Of a DNA stretch of 64,000 nt, positions 51,667-62,134 are shown piece after piece. Position 1 is the first letter of the stretch. The number at the start of each line of letters is the position of its first letter. A model generated the notes under the pieces. The model was not told the DNA's origin, made no database searches, and was given only the letters and a program-made list of their open reading frames with translations. This stretch comes from Emiliania huxleyi CCMP1516 (lineage: Eukaryota; Haptophyta; Isochrysidales; Noelaerhabdaceae): positions 12,911-76,910 of the forward strand of contig NW_005196755.1 in the NCBI RefSeq assembly GCF_000372725.1, written 5' to 3'. A program made the position numbers and the translations under genes.

Positions 51667-52331
51667 TAGTAGTAGGATGCAACCTCATCTTGGCCCTATT
51701 CACGTCTATAAGCGATAGCCCACGACCCAGGGTCCGTCGAGAGGAACACTCCCCGGGAGATCGCGAGATGAGATTCGACGTTAGGGCCGAACATTTTTTG
51801 TGTCCACTTTCAGATGAGCATCGATCACGAACCAGGAAGTTCAATGTTTTATTTTGTTCTGTCCAGCCTGGTTGTCCCCAGGGAGCGTGCGCTGCGCACG
51901 CGACTCACGCGCGCACACGCACGACGCAGGAAGGTCGCAGCACACGTTCGATTATCGATCTAGAGGATAGAGAGCCGTGTCTCCACACCAAAGTTCTCGT
52001 GTACGAGCGATTACAGCTCAGGCCGATACAAAATATGCCCACTGTATCGTGTGTATATCGGGTATCCGCACCTGACGACAGACACACCAACAGAGGTGTT
52101 CAAACCATGTCCCCATGTGTCCGAGGTACATCCAACCCTCAGACGCTATACTCCCCGAACAAGGCCCACCCGAGCTGCCTCTGATTCACAAGCGATATTA
52201 GTCTGTCGCGGCCACCGAAGAACCATGCGATTGCAGTACGCGAGTCAACGCCACCCCCCCCCCCCCCCCTTCGCCTGCTCCGCCACCCCGCTCCTCCTCC
52301 CCTGCCTTGCCCGGCAACGCTTCAACTCCCT
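51667..52331. other. no supported gene
   Basis: AT-richer than average between 51670 and 52230 with short frames only. A C run (52251-52269) precedes the GC-rich region. Confidence 0.45.
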
Positions 52332-52960
52332 TCACCTCTCCTCGAGCTTAACGGCGACATCTGGGTAGGCCGCCGCCGCCGCCCCGCCCTCGAACGCAGC
52401 TTGAGCTGCGCCGTCGCTGCCGCCGCCGCCTCCCCCCTCCGCCGGCGCTGCCACGCACCCGGCGCGGGGGGCGAGACGCTGCGGCGCGTCGTCGTCGCGC
52501 CCGGCCGCCTCGCCCGCCTGTGTGTAGAAGTGTTGGCTTCCCTCCCCTTGCCTCGCCCGCCCTCGTGCGGCGAAGAGAAGCGAGCCCGGGGGCTGCGGCT
52601 TGGGGTGGGGGCGAGATGCGAGATGGGCCCGAAAGTGCTGGGCGGAGGGGGGGCGGAGAGGTGGGCAGTGGTTAGGGTTAGGGTTAGGGTTAGGGTTAGG
52701 GTTAGGGTTAGGGTTAGGGTAGAGGGTGGGCGGAGAGGTGGGCAGTGGTTAGGGTTAGGGTTAGGGTTAGGGTTAGGGTAGAGGGGGGGCGGAGAGGTGG
52801 GCAGTGGTTAGGGTTAGGGTTAGGGTTAGGGTTAGGGTAGAGGGGGGGCGGAGAGGTGGGCAGTGGGCCTCGAGCGGCGAAGAGAGGGCGGCGGAGCACG
52901 CGGAAGCGGTAGACGCCGTGCTCGACGCATCACGAGATGCGGTGGGCGGCTCGGGCACCT
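52332..52960 (-). CDS. fragmentary coding signal around telomere-like arrays
   Basis: A final exon (52517-52332) reads AGEAAGRDDDAPQRLAPRAG, a Gly/Ala-rich stretch and AYPDVAVKLEER then stop. An upstream piece near 52960-52870 reads VPEPPTASRDASSTASTASA. Between them lie three TTAGGG arrays. Phases do not settle on a single model, so this is a low-confidence gene. Confidence 0.3.
52650..52866 (+). repeat. three TTAGGG arrays separated by copies of GGGGCGGAGAGGTGGGCAGTGG
   Basis: Blocks of eight, five and five GGGTTA units are each preceded by GGGGCGGAGAGGTGGGCAG. The end of the last block is followed by a fourth copy. The flank copies are exact or nearly so. These are interstitial, not terminal. 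Confidence 0.95.
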
Positions 52961-53415
52961 AAGAAGAAAGACAACAACACCGATGAGACACGATGGTACA
53001 TCTCCGTACTGGAGACGGCGCGGGCGGCTCGGGCGCCTAGGTCAGGTATCGACTCCTTGACGAGCACCGACTAGTCGGTGAGCGGCGTCGGGCGGATCCT
53101 GCGCCGGCGCCGCCGCCGCCGCCGGGAGCACGGCGGATGCGGAAGGGGGGGCGTAGGAGCAGGAGGGGGCGTAGGAGGAGGAAGAGGGGAGCTGCGCCAC
53201 GCCGTTGCCTACGAGTCACTTGGCTGGTTCACCGATTGGTGCATCACTCAGAGAGACGGCGCGACATAGCCTCGCCGTGGCTGCTCGTGGTCCGCCCGTG
53301 CCGCTCGCCGCGGCCGCCGCGGCCGCCCCCCCGCCCGCCCCCCTCGCGCGCGTGAGTGAGCAGACGGACGGAGTCGGAGTGCCTGACACCGGCCAACGAC
53401 CCGTCGACAGTGGGT

Positions 53416-54377
53416 TTAGACTCGGCCGCGGTCGACCTGAGACGTGCCCGCCTGTCGGACATGTCTCGGACATGTCATGGACGTGTCCTGGACCTGGCCG
53501 TGGGCGACGTGCGGCGGAGGGAGTCGGCGGTCCTGTCGACCCAGACGAGGAACTTTGCGACCTGTGGGAGCAACAACCCTCGGCTCACCTCGCCGCATCT
53601 CGCCGCATCTCGACGAGGAGCCGCCCCGAGGCCTGGAGCGGCGACAGGATCTGGCGCAACTCGAGCATGATCGCGGCGGAGGCGCTGACGTGCTCGTGGA
53701 CCTGCGAGTAATTATTGATTGAGTAGGTAATTATTCCTGATTAATTAGCCCCAACTCTAACCCCAACCCTATCCCTAACCCTCGGCTCAACTACCTGCGC
53801 GCGGGCCCTTGCTAGCAGCGCGTGGCAGCGCTGCAGCGCCGCCTGCTGTGCGCGGATCGCCGCGCGGTGGCGCGAGAGCGAGCCGAGCTGCTGCGCCGAG
53901 ATACCAATCTCGTCGGCGAGTGCCCTCAGCACGCGAGCCTCGGGCTCGTCCGGCGCCTGAGGCTCGATTCACGCACTCATCAGTAATCATTAAAACTATG
54001 AATCACGCCCTCGGGCTCCGTCCGGCGCCTGATGGTTGATGGACGAATTCGCTGTTGGTACTGAAACACTGCCTCACAGCCTCGCTCCTGGGCGCCGCCT
54101 GCTCCGGCCGGTCGATGCTCCAAAAGGCAAACTGCGCCGGGTCGCCGTCGCCGATCGCGTCCTCCACCTGTGGGGCGGGTAATCTCGGGTAATCTCGGGT
54201 AATCTCGGGTAATCTCGTCCTCCACCTGTGGGGCGGGTAATCTCGCGTAATCTCGGGTAATCTCTGTGGGGTCGGAGGATGAGCGACGGCTGCCTTGGCG
54301 TGTCGTGCTTCGTAGTGTCGTGCCTGTCGCTTGTGAGAGAGAGGTGTATGTGTGAAGCTCTTCGCAGCCCTGTGGGA

Positions 54378-54470
<93 letters not shown>

Positions 54471-54803
54471 CTCTTCGTAGAGCTGCTCTTCTCGCCTCGT
54501 CCAGATGGGCGTCCACTGTCTCTTGCCTTCGTCGAGATTACCCGAGATTACCCGAGATTGCCCGAGATTGCCGTCTCGTGTGGCGTGCGCTGTCTCTTGC
54601 CTCCGTCGCCGGTTGGCTAGGAACCGCTCGACAAGAACGTTCACCTGCCAGCAAACGGCTCCGTTCACAACCAGACGGCATGAAAGGAAAGAGCGCCCCG
54701 CCAATCAGCGTCGCCGTCTCTCGACTCGCCTCAGCGTTTCGGCATCGCGGAGGAGGAGGAGCGCCCGCCGTCGCGTCGGCCGGAGCGTACTGCTGCAGCA
54801 GTA

Positions 54804-54850
<47 letters not shown>

Positions 54851-54879
54851 GACGGCGGTGGCGGCGGGCCGTAGGGCAT
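53416..54879 (-). CDS. putative bZIP-family-like regulator with polyGln start and conserved C-terminal helical module
   Basis: The start MPYGPPPPPSQQQ leads into about 15 Gln coded by CTG repeats (54798-54850). A basic region NVLVERFLANRRRRGK is formed across intron 54600-54527. Further exons give QFAFWSIDRPEQAA, then ARVLRALADEIGISAQQLGS (from 53956), ARARAQ, VHEHVSASAAIMLELRQILS and VAKFLVWVDRTADSLRRTSP. The LSPLQ-VAKFLVWV motif resembles a C-terminal module found in stramenopile and haptophyte bZIP proteins, as I recall it. A proper basic-leucine zipper is not evident, so the class is tentative. Introns carry arrays, an AC repeat and AT-rich blocks. Confidence 0.5.
53702..53794 (-). repeat. 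93-nt intron with AT-rich and telomere-like parts
   Basis: The GT-AG intron contains GGGTTAGGGATAGGG-type sequence and AATTAATCAGGAATAATTACC. It separates ARARAQ from VHEHVSASAA. Confidence 0.7.
53957..54028 (-). repeat. 72-nt GC-AG intron with exon copy
   Basis: GCGCCGGACGGAGCCCGAGG opens the intron and GCGCCGGACGAGCCCGAGG the exon. The insert GATTCATAGTTTTAATGATT is AT-rich, ending CCTCAG. Confidence 0.85.
54165..54265 (-). repeat. GGTAATCTCG arrays with duplicated intron end
   Basis: CGTCCTCCACCTGTGGGGCGGG (plus strand) occurs twice around four TAATCTCGGG units. A second short array follows. The duplicated segment includes the CACAG|GTGGAGGACG acceptor on the coding strand. Confidence 0.8.
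54387..54468 (+). repeat. GT dinucleotide microsatellite, about 40 units
   Basis: An uninterrupted GT run lies in an intron of the minus-strand gene. Confidence 0.98.
54527..54600 (-). repeat. 74-nt GC-AG intron: exon copy plus AATCTCGGGT array
   Basis: GCAAGAGACAGCGCACGCC begins the intron and GCAAGAGACAGTGGACGCC the next exon. Three AATCTCGGGT units separate them. The unit orientation is opposite to that at 54180-54250 in the same gene. Confidence 0.85.
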
Positions 54880-55179
54880 CTCTGACCCGGCGCATGATAC
54901 GACCGCGTGCCGCTCCGCGCCGCCCGCCACCTCGCCCCCGAACCTGCCGTGCAAATCGCACCCAGCTGGCCGACCGCTGCAGCCTCTCCCCTCCTCTCGG
55001 CTGGCCTCTCTCTGCCACTCTCGGCCACTCCCGCGCCCGTTCGCGTCGGAAGAGGCGCGCCGCAGCGGCGGCACCGGGGCGCCTGATGCGAGGACGAGGC
55101 TCCTCGATCCTTGGGTCAGGGGGTACCAGTGCGGTGCGGCGGCATGGTGCGCCGTTCTATGTCTAGGCTACATCTCAGC

Positions 55180-55779
55180 TTACCTTAAGGTAGGCCTCGG
55201 CCACGTTGGTGCGCCGTTCGGCGTCGGGTCCGACCCACCACCACCACCACCACCACCACCACCACCTCCTCCTCCTCCTCCTCCTCCTCCTCCTCCTCCT
55301 CCTCCTCCTCCTCCTCCTCCACTATTACTACTACGGCTACCAACTACTGTTGCTGCTGCTGCTACTGCTTCTGCTCCTCCTCCTACTACTACTACTGCTT
55401 CTGCTACAGCTACTATTGGCGCGCCGTTCGGCGGCGGCGGGCCCGGCCAGCCGTGCGAGCAGTCGGCAGGCGGCTGGCTGTAGGGGTGCGGCTGGTACGG
55501 CCTCCCCTGACAGACAGAACAGCCATACGACACTGAAGCGAGCGTCGTAGAGCGGCAACGGCAGCGGGCGGTGCGGCGGCGTACCGCCGGCTGCCGCATC
55601 GGCGGCGGGCGCGGTGCGGGCATCTGCCCGTGCTGCAAGAGGCCCGGCACGGCACCCGCCTGGCCGCCCACCTGACAGTACCACAATAGCAGTTGCGGGC
55701 GGGAGCGAGGTTGGACGAGGATGGTGCGGCTGCCCTGGTCAGCGACCTGCCCCGCGCAGACGCCGCAGCTCGGTGGCAT
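55180..55779 (-). CDS. Gly/Pro/Cys-rich ORF of uncertain status
   Basis: The frame reads MPPSCGVCAGQVADQGSRTI, LVQPRSRPQLLLWYCQ, repeated Pro/Gln segments, YGCSVCQGRPYQPHPYSQPP and a polyglycine tract coded by CCT/CCA repeats (55225-55320). Upstream in frame GACGACGAC codons repeat. The Cys pairs could bind zinc. No family was recognised, and the simple-sequence content lowers confidence. Confidence 0.35.
   Translation of the reverse strand: MPPSCGVCAGQVADQGSRTILVQPRSRPQLLLWYCQVGGQAGAVPGLLQHGQMPAPRPPPMRQPAVRRRTARCRCRSTTLASVSYGCSVCQGRPYQPHPYSQPPADCSHGWPGPPPPNGAPIVAVAEAVVVVGGGAEAVAAAATVVGSRSSNSGGGGGGGGGGGGGGGGGGGGGGGGGGGGGSDPTPNGAPTWPRPTLR
55225..55320 (+). repeat. CAC and CTC trinucleotide microsatellites
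   Basis: CCACCACCA units pass into CTCCTCCTC units without a break. A poly-G tract at 55886-55917 and a GTGTCTAGG array at 55932-55962 lie nearby. Confidence 0.95.
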
Positions 55780-56149
55780 GCCGCACGCGCCGCACGCGCC
55801 GCACGCGCCGCACGCGCCGCCTAGAGTCCACCCGAAGGACGGGCCGTTCGTCCGGCGTCAGTTAGGCGACGGGGGACGTCACAAGGGGGGGGGGGTAGGG
55901 GGGGGGGGGGGGGGGGGCACCGGCAGCACAAAAGTGTCTAGGGAGTGTCTAGGACGTGTCTAGGCACCTCCTCCCCCGTAGAGTGGCAGCGGCACCGACG
56001 CCTCAAAGTGCGGCGGCACCGCGCAGCCGCCTGGGGGGGGAGCACTCGAGCACGGCTCGTCAGCTTCCGACAGAGCAGCCTCCCTAGCGGCGCGGCCGCC
56101 TCGGTGCTGTCTCTCGGCCATCTCTCGGCCACCTCTCGGCCACCCCTCG

Positions 56150-56262
56150 CCTCGGTGGTAGTTACTGGTAGCTCTGCTCCATATCTCCCCATATCTCCCC
56201 ATATCTCTCGCCTCGGTGGTAGTACTGGTAGCTCTGCTCCATGCCGTACGCCGAGCCTGCGT
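56150..56262 (-). repeat. duplication around a CATATCTCCC array
   Basis: CTCGCCTCGGTGGTAGT-ACTGG with TAGCTCTGCTCCAT occurs twice (about 56148-56183 and 56209-56243) flanking three CATATCTCCC units. On the minus strand the segment encodes YGMEQSYQYYHRGE. Confidence 0.85.
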
Positions 56263-56649
56263 CAGAGCCACCGGCTAGCACTCACTAGACAGAGAAGAGC
56301 GCCAGGAAGAAGGACTGGTGACTGCTCTCTCTCGCGGGCGGGCGAACCTGCGCACTGCGGCGCCGCCGCCTGCGGCCTCCTCACCCCTCCCCCCTGCCGC
56401 AGCACCGCCTCCCCGCCCGCCTGCGTAGCACAGGTTTGCGCACGACTCAACACACACACCACACACACACACCACACACACACCACCCCCCAATGTGGGG
56501 GCGGGCAGCTGGCTGGCTGCAGCACACGCCTGCACACCTCGCCTCCCCGCCGCCGCCCGCCCCCGCCCTCCCTGCGCCATCGAAGGACGGGGCGCGGCGG
56601 CGGCGGCGGCGACGGCGGCGGCGCGGGCGACTGCGCGGTCCGAAGAGCT

Positions 56650-57992
56650 GACCTGTGCATCAGTCCATTCCCCGTCAGTGCCCCCGCGTTGCATTGCCTC
56701 CTCGGCGGTCGGATAGACTGACCAGATTCCACGCATCCGTAGCCGACGGCGCGAGAGCCCCGTCCGGGTGCATCGACGCCACGCTCGCCCCCGCCGCCAG
56801 CCTCGAGGAGCCTGCCACAGACCGGATGCTGCTCATGGCGAATGGACCGATCGCCCTTCGGCCCGCCAGCCGCGACATATACGTGTATGACATATCTGTG
56901 TATGACGCGCCTACGTGACTCCATATCTCCCCATATCTCCCCATATGACGCGCCTAGGTGACTCGCTCGGTCGCAGTGCCGAGGTGGCGGCCGCCTCTGC
57001 CCCCCCTGCGCATGCCAGGGAGGCGCCGGCTCCCTTCGGCGCTGCCGCCGCCCTCCTCACCGCGGGAGGCTGCCGCCTGCTCCGGAGGTGCGGGGGCGGA
57101 CACGACGGGCCATGAGCCGTGGAGATGCGGGCGGGAGAGGAGTCAAGATCTGGGCGAGATGCGGTCGAGATCTGGGCGAGATGCGAGCGGGAGATGCGGG
57201 CCTGGTTCCGTCTCCGCCATCGACGAGTTGCGAAGAGAGCTGCCGCTTCAGATACTGCCGCCCGCCTGCTGTCGCCTCGAGCTGTGAGGAGGCGGAGGTG
57301 TGAGGAGAGCCGGTGGAGTGCCGCAGACCTCCTGTCTGTGAGCTGTCCGGGCGGACAGAGGCGGCGACGCAAGCCTGTCAACCCGTGAAGAAAGAATGAC
57401 GCGCCATGGGGAGCTCATCGAGCACGGAGGCGGCGGTGCGAGCAGCCGGCCCGCAGGCGGGGCCGTGAAGGGCCGGAGGTGTGAGGAGGGATGCAGGTGT
57501 GACGCCGCCTGCTGTGCGGCCACTCCGTCGGCAACTGCGGCGGCGGCCGCCCGTTGTCGGAGGCACGTGGCGGAGGGCGTGGTGCGGCCTGACCGACCCG
57601 CCGGCCGCGAGGACTGGCAGAGCTGCGCCTGGAGCAAGCTCACCTGTGGGGAGGCTCCAGGAAAGGTCTGGACAGGGACGCGCCGAGAGCGCCTCTTCTC
57701 AGCCGCCCACCTTGTCCTCGAGGTCACGCACGTACTGCTTCTTCTGCTGCCGGTGATGCGCCGCCATCAGCTGTGCCTGGACCTCGTCCACGTTCCGCTG
57801 CGCCCCGTGGGGCCCCGGCGGGCACTGCACGCCTCCACCACCACCGAAGGGGGCGCCAACGCCCGGCGACGAAGACGGCGTCGCCTCGCCGACTGCCCAG
57901 CCGAAGCAGGAGACTAGATCGTCATCGGCGAGCTTGCAAGGGTCCTCAACGGCGCCGTCAAAGAGAGCGGAGGAGCCGAACTCGTGGTCCAT
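56650..57992 (-). CDS. putative bZIP transcription factor
   Basis: The start MDHEFGSSALFDGAVEDPCK is followed by an acidic/Gly region, then AQLMAAHHRQQKKQYVRDLE, a basic-to-leucine-zipper junction. GT-AG intron 57710-57644 (67 nt) starts GTGGGCGG against GTGAGCTT in the exon, and splicing extends the zipper as LEDKVSLLQAQLCQ. Later exons may include YLKRQLSSQLVDGGDG (about 57250) and MSRLAGRRAIGPFAM with SSIRSVAGSSRLAAGASVAS (about 56860), joined across an insertion at 56911-56953. The C-terminal exon order is uncertain. Confidence 0.5.
56911..56953 (-). repeat. 43-nt insertion: duplication around CATATCTCCC array
   Basis: ATGACGCGCCTASGTGACT is present at 56903-56920 and 56945-56962 around three CATATCTCCC units. 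Matching CTAG/GTAG|GCGCGTC points would allow GC-AG splicing. Confidence 0.75.
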
Positions 57993-58784
57993 GCCTCTTG
58001 GACCGACCCAGTTCAGAACCCGACGTGCACGGCGGGCACTCGACGCAAAATACTTTTTTCACACCCCACCAACAACGCGGCTCGAGAGGCGGCTCCCGAG
58101 GACGCACGGCTGGCACCCGTGGCGCGGGGCTCGTCTTCGGAAAGACCAGGAAGCAGGATCGCTCTACTGGCAAACTTCTGGCTGACACGCGCGCCCGGTC
58201 GAGCCTTCGGCGGGCGCGCTGCGGTCGCACGCCTACCCAAGTCATATGCCACGGCGTGCGATCTAGATTCAGCACACGCGCCTCTGCTCGCAACCATCCA
58301 ATGAACTGTCGTCACCCATGAGTGCGAGTTAGGGCTAGCGGCTGGCCAATAGCCTGTGAGGAGGGCGTCCATAGACACCTCACAAGACCCCACACACGGT
58401 CTCGTCCGTGCCTTGCGGCCGGCGACGAGATTGCTAGAGGCGGAGCAAGCCTGCTCTAGTCTCACACGTTCGCCCCTGTCGCCTGTCTGTGTTGTTGTGC
58501 TGTTGTTTGTCTCTTGGCACCTTGGAGTGCTGGGGGGGGCGAGTGTGGGGGGACGTGGCCTGACAGAGTGATGTGTACGCCCACTCAGGATGTGGGGCAG
58601 CCCGCTGGCTGTGTGTCTTGTGAGCTTGTTTGTGTCTGTGTGTCGCTCGTGCGTGTCGTCATCATCTGTCCAGCGTCCACCCATACCGCGTCGGTGCCAG
58701 TCCGAGCCTGACCTGTTCTTCACCTTCCTACATACATACATACACAACACACAGGAACCAAACAAGTATCCCGCCGTCTTGCAG
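57993..58784. other. no supported gene
   Basis: Mixed sequence with short frames. A reverse-strand copy of the GGTGAAGAACAG repeat lies at 58670-58745. Confidence 0.4.
58670..58745 (-). repeat. dispersed GGTGAAGAACAG repeat, reverse-strand copy
   Basis: The reverse complement reads GTATGTATGTAGGAAGGTG, AAGAACAGGTCAGGCTCGGA and CCGACGCGGTATGGGTGGAC, matching 17075-17130. The repeat starts in a short GTAT or GTAG microsatellite. Confidence 0.75.
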
Positions 58785-59160
58785 CTACTCGTCCTCATCG
58801 CTGCCGTCAGAAGAGACTGGCGTGGGCGGACGGCTCGCCCACGCCTCGATCTTCTTGGGCAGCAGCTGGTTCGACAGGTCCTCTCCGTGGCCTAGACAGC
58901 CATGTTCGCCCTTGCCCCAGGTAAAGAAGGCGCCATCGGCCGTGATGGCGATGCTGTAGCTGCCTCCAGCCGACACGGCGACGACGCGCCGCCCCGCCAA
59001 GGCCTCGACCTTTTTGGGCAGCAGCTGCTTCCTCCTCGTTGCCGTGGCCCAGCTGGCCCCAGCTTCCCTCGCCCCAGCTCCAGACGGCGCCGTTGGCGGT
59101 GATGGCGATGCTGTGGTCGTTTCCCGCCGACACAGCGACGACGCGCTGGCCAGCCCGAGG
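58785..59160 (-). CDS. RCC1-repeat protein, C-terminal part
   Basis: Two RCC1 propeller blades are visible: QRVVAVSAGNDHSIAITANG with AVWSWGEGSWGQLGHGNE, and RRVVAVSAGGSYSIAITADG with AFFTWGKGEHGCLGHGED. The acidic end is SSDGSDEDE. A one-base shift between HGNEE and KQLLPKKVEAL breaks the frame in a GGAGGAAG context, probably sequence error. RCC1 proteins act as exchange factors or scaffolds. Upstream exons are not resolved. With so few blades only the last third is seen. Confidence 0.65.
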
Positions 59161-59699
59161 AAAGGAGCGAAACAAACACGTACGGGAGGGTAAAGTTGTG
59201 CGCCACGCTGCCCGGCGTTTCTCACTTTCCGGGACAGCCCCGCCCTTGTGAGGCAGGAAAGTGGCGGCTACCCCGTACGCCCAGCCCACTACGACCCCCT
59301 CGCCGACCGCCCATCCCCCCTCCCCTTCTCCCACCTCGACGAGCCGATGACCGTTGCCTTTGCCCTGGCAGCCGGCCCGGGGGCCCCCGAGCCCCCCCCC
59401 CCCCCCCACCCCCCCACACACACACGCACGCACGCACGCCGCCGCGCGAGCGCCGCGCAGCGGCACACCTGCTCAAAAGAAAAAGAAAAAAGGGAATGAG
59501 GAGACCAGCAGGGGAGACTCCCCGCCTATGCAAGCCCCAGAGAGGGGCCGCCATCGCCGAAGCTGTGCCAAAGCATAACTCCAAAACCCGCAGCGGCCCA
59601 GGGGGCCTTGGGGGCAGCCCGCCGGACCGCCGCCGCATGGGGCTAGGCTCCAGAAGATGAGTGGAATTGATGAAGTGGGCCGTCGTCCATGCCTCCCCT

Positions 59700-59772
59700 C
59701 TATACGTAGGTAGGTAGGTAGTAAGGTGAAGAACAGCCAGTATACGTCAGAGTGGGACCTACGCCGCGCCGG
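59700..59772 (+). repeat. dispersed GGTGAAGAACAG repeat, another copy
   Basis: GTAGGTAGGTAGGTAGTAAGG continues into TGAAGAACAGCCAGTATACG and GTGGGACCTACGCCGCGCCG. It is the same order as at 17190-17240, starting with a GTAG run. Confidence 0.7.
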
Positions 59773-59999
59773 GTAAGGGGCGCGCCCGGTCCTCGACGGA
59801 GCCGTATTTCTTCCTGTTCATTGCCGTTGATCATCCTTGGTCGCCTGCGCCGAACATGCGCCTGGCAACATGCTGGCACGGTGTAGAATGTCCCAAAGCA
59901 CGGACTTGTGTGATCGCGGAAGTTTTTCTTCATTCACGTTGAATTTTGAGCGTCTCAGTTCGCTGTGCTGTGTGCTGTGCACCGCTGCCCTTGCTCCCG

Positions 60000-62080
60000 A
60001 TGATCCTCGACGAAAACGAGCAGAGCAATCGGACGAACGAGCAGCCCGAGACGCCATGGGCACAGATCGTCCGCAAGAGCACCGACGGTCCCCGCGCCAC
60101 GCCCGGGCTCGCCACGCGCATGTTTGGTGTGGCGCTCGAGACACCGGTGGTGCAGCGGGCAGGCGCGAGCGAGGCGCCGACGCCTCTCCCTGCGACACCG
60201 TTGGCAGCGGAGCAGCCTGCACCTCCTCCACCGCCCGCCGCCGCCGGTGAGCCAGACTCCTTCGGTTTACCTGCCGACTCCTCCTTCGCTTTACCTGCCA
60301 TTCGCACCGCCGCCGACGACCTCCGGGAAGGTGGGCGGATGAGCAGGCGAACGGCGTCGCGCGGGAAGGCGGAGCTTCCGGCCGAGCCGATCCCGCCCGC
60401 CGTTGTCTTCAGCCCACCGACTGCTCCGCCGCCCCGGCCTCTGCCTCTGCGCGCAACGGCGGCGGCGGCAGCAGCAGCAGGAGGGGGGGAGGTCCCTCTC
60501 TCTGCGGCGGCGGAAGAGGCTCTTGCTGCGGCAGCGGGAGGGGCTAGCGTGAACGAGGGCTCCCAAACGGCCGCGTACCCTCCGCCCGAGACGCCCGCTT
60601 GCGCCGTTGCGAGGCGCCTCTCCTCTCCACCCTCCGTCTCAAAGCGGCAGGCGGCGCAGCGCTCTCCACCGCAGGCACGCCTCGACCCTCCCGTGGCGCA
60701 TCCACTCACTGGCATAGCATTACTGGACTCGTTGTCCCAGCAGGCCAACCGCGCCCTCGAGCCGTCGCAAAAGAAGGCGAGGAACCGCCTCCGCTACCCG
60801 GAGCCACCGAATGCCCGCAGCGCCGCCGCCGCCGCCGCAGGCTGCCCGCCCGCCGCCCTCCCCTCCTCCCGCCGAGTGGCGAGGGAGGGGCAGCAGCCGA
60901 GGCGGCGGGCAGGGCAGCAGCAGTTGCCTCCGCCTCCGCCTCCGGCCTCGGTCCAGCTCCACTTTGCCGCGCATCCCTTCCCGCCGCTGCGGCAAGAGGC
61001 GGTTCGGCTGCTGGACACCGCCCTCTTCGCCGCCGTCCGCGGCGAGCTCACCACGCAAGAGGCGTCCACCCACGCTACAGTACCCTCTCAGTGTGCCATT
61101 CCCCTTCACTCACAGGCGAGCTCGCCGCCGCAGCCGCCGCCGACCATCCCGCGTGCGCGATTCGCTCCCGCATCCAGGCCGCCGTGGCTAATCTCCCCAC
61201 ATCTCCCCGCATCTCCCCAGATCCCCCCATATCCCGCATCCAGGCAGCCGTGGCGTCGGTCCACCCAGCAGCCGCCGTCTTCTGCTACGGCTCTCGCGCC
61301 ACCGGCCTCGCCTCCGCCGCCTCGGACGTCGACTTGGTGGCCGTCGGTCCGCATGCTCCCCCTCAGCCACACTGCTGCCGATCACTCCAGAGGGGATGAT
61401 GGCAGGTGGTCGTCGGTCTGCCTGTCTCCGCCGGGTCTGCAGCACCGTCCGTCGAGGGCCAGGTCGAGGCGCTGCAGTCACTGCAGCCGCGCCTCGAGGC
61501 GATCGGTCTCGCTGCGACCCTGCAGCGCTGCGCCGTCCCCGTCCTCAACTTCGAGGTCTAGACACACATATATAGTGGTCAGTCAGCGTTGATGCTGGGC
61601 GGCTCCCGCAGCCGCGCCCCACCAGTCACCAAACCGTGCGCGTGGTCTGATGATAGGTTGCGGCGGCGGGCGGCGGGGCGCCACTCAAGCTGGACCTCTC
61701 TCTCCAGACGCGGCTTCACTCCGGCCTCGCCCCCCCCGCCGCCATGTCCCGCTCTGTGCGGACGCCCCCTTCCTCACCGCGTCCAGCCATCCCCCCCCGT
61801 AGGCCTCGCCGCCGCCCAGCTCGTTCGCTGGCTTGCCTCGAGCCTCCCGCCCCTCCGGCCGCTGGTGCACACACACACACTGCCCAAGAGCAGCTCGCCG
61901 CTGCGCCGCTCCATGGGAGGAAGAAGCCACACCTCCCCTCCTCCACTCAGGTCGTGCTGCTCAAGGAGCTGCTGCGGCGGCACGGCCTCAAGGCGACGTA
62001 CACGGGCGGGCTCTCCTCGTATGCCCTCACCCTCATGGCCGCTTCCTTCCTCCTCCTCGCGCCGCGCCTCCGCTCCGAGC

Positions 62081-62134
<54 letters not shown>

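Noticed and set aside
54387-54468. Val-Cys or Thr-His repeat ORFs
   Set aside because: Simple GT dinucleotide repeat within an intron.
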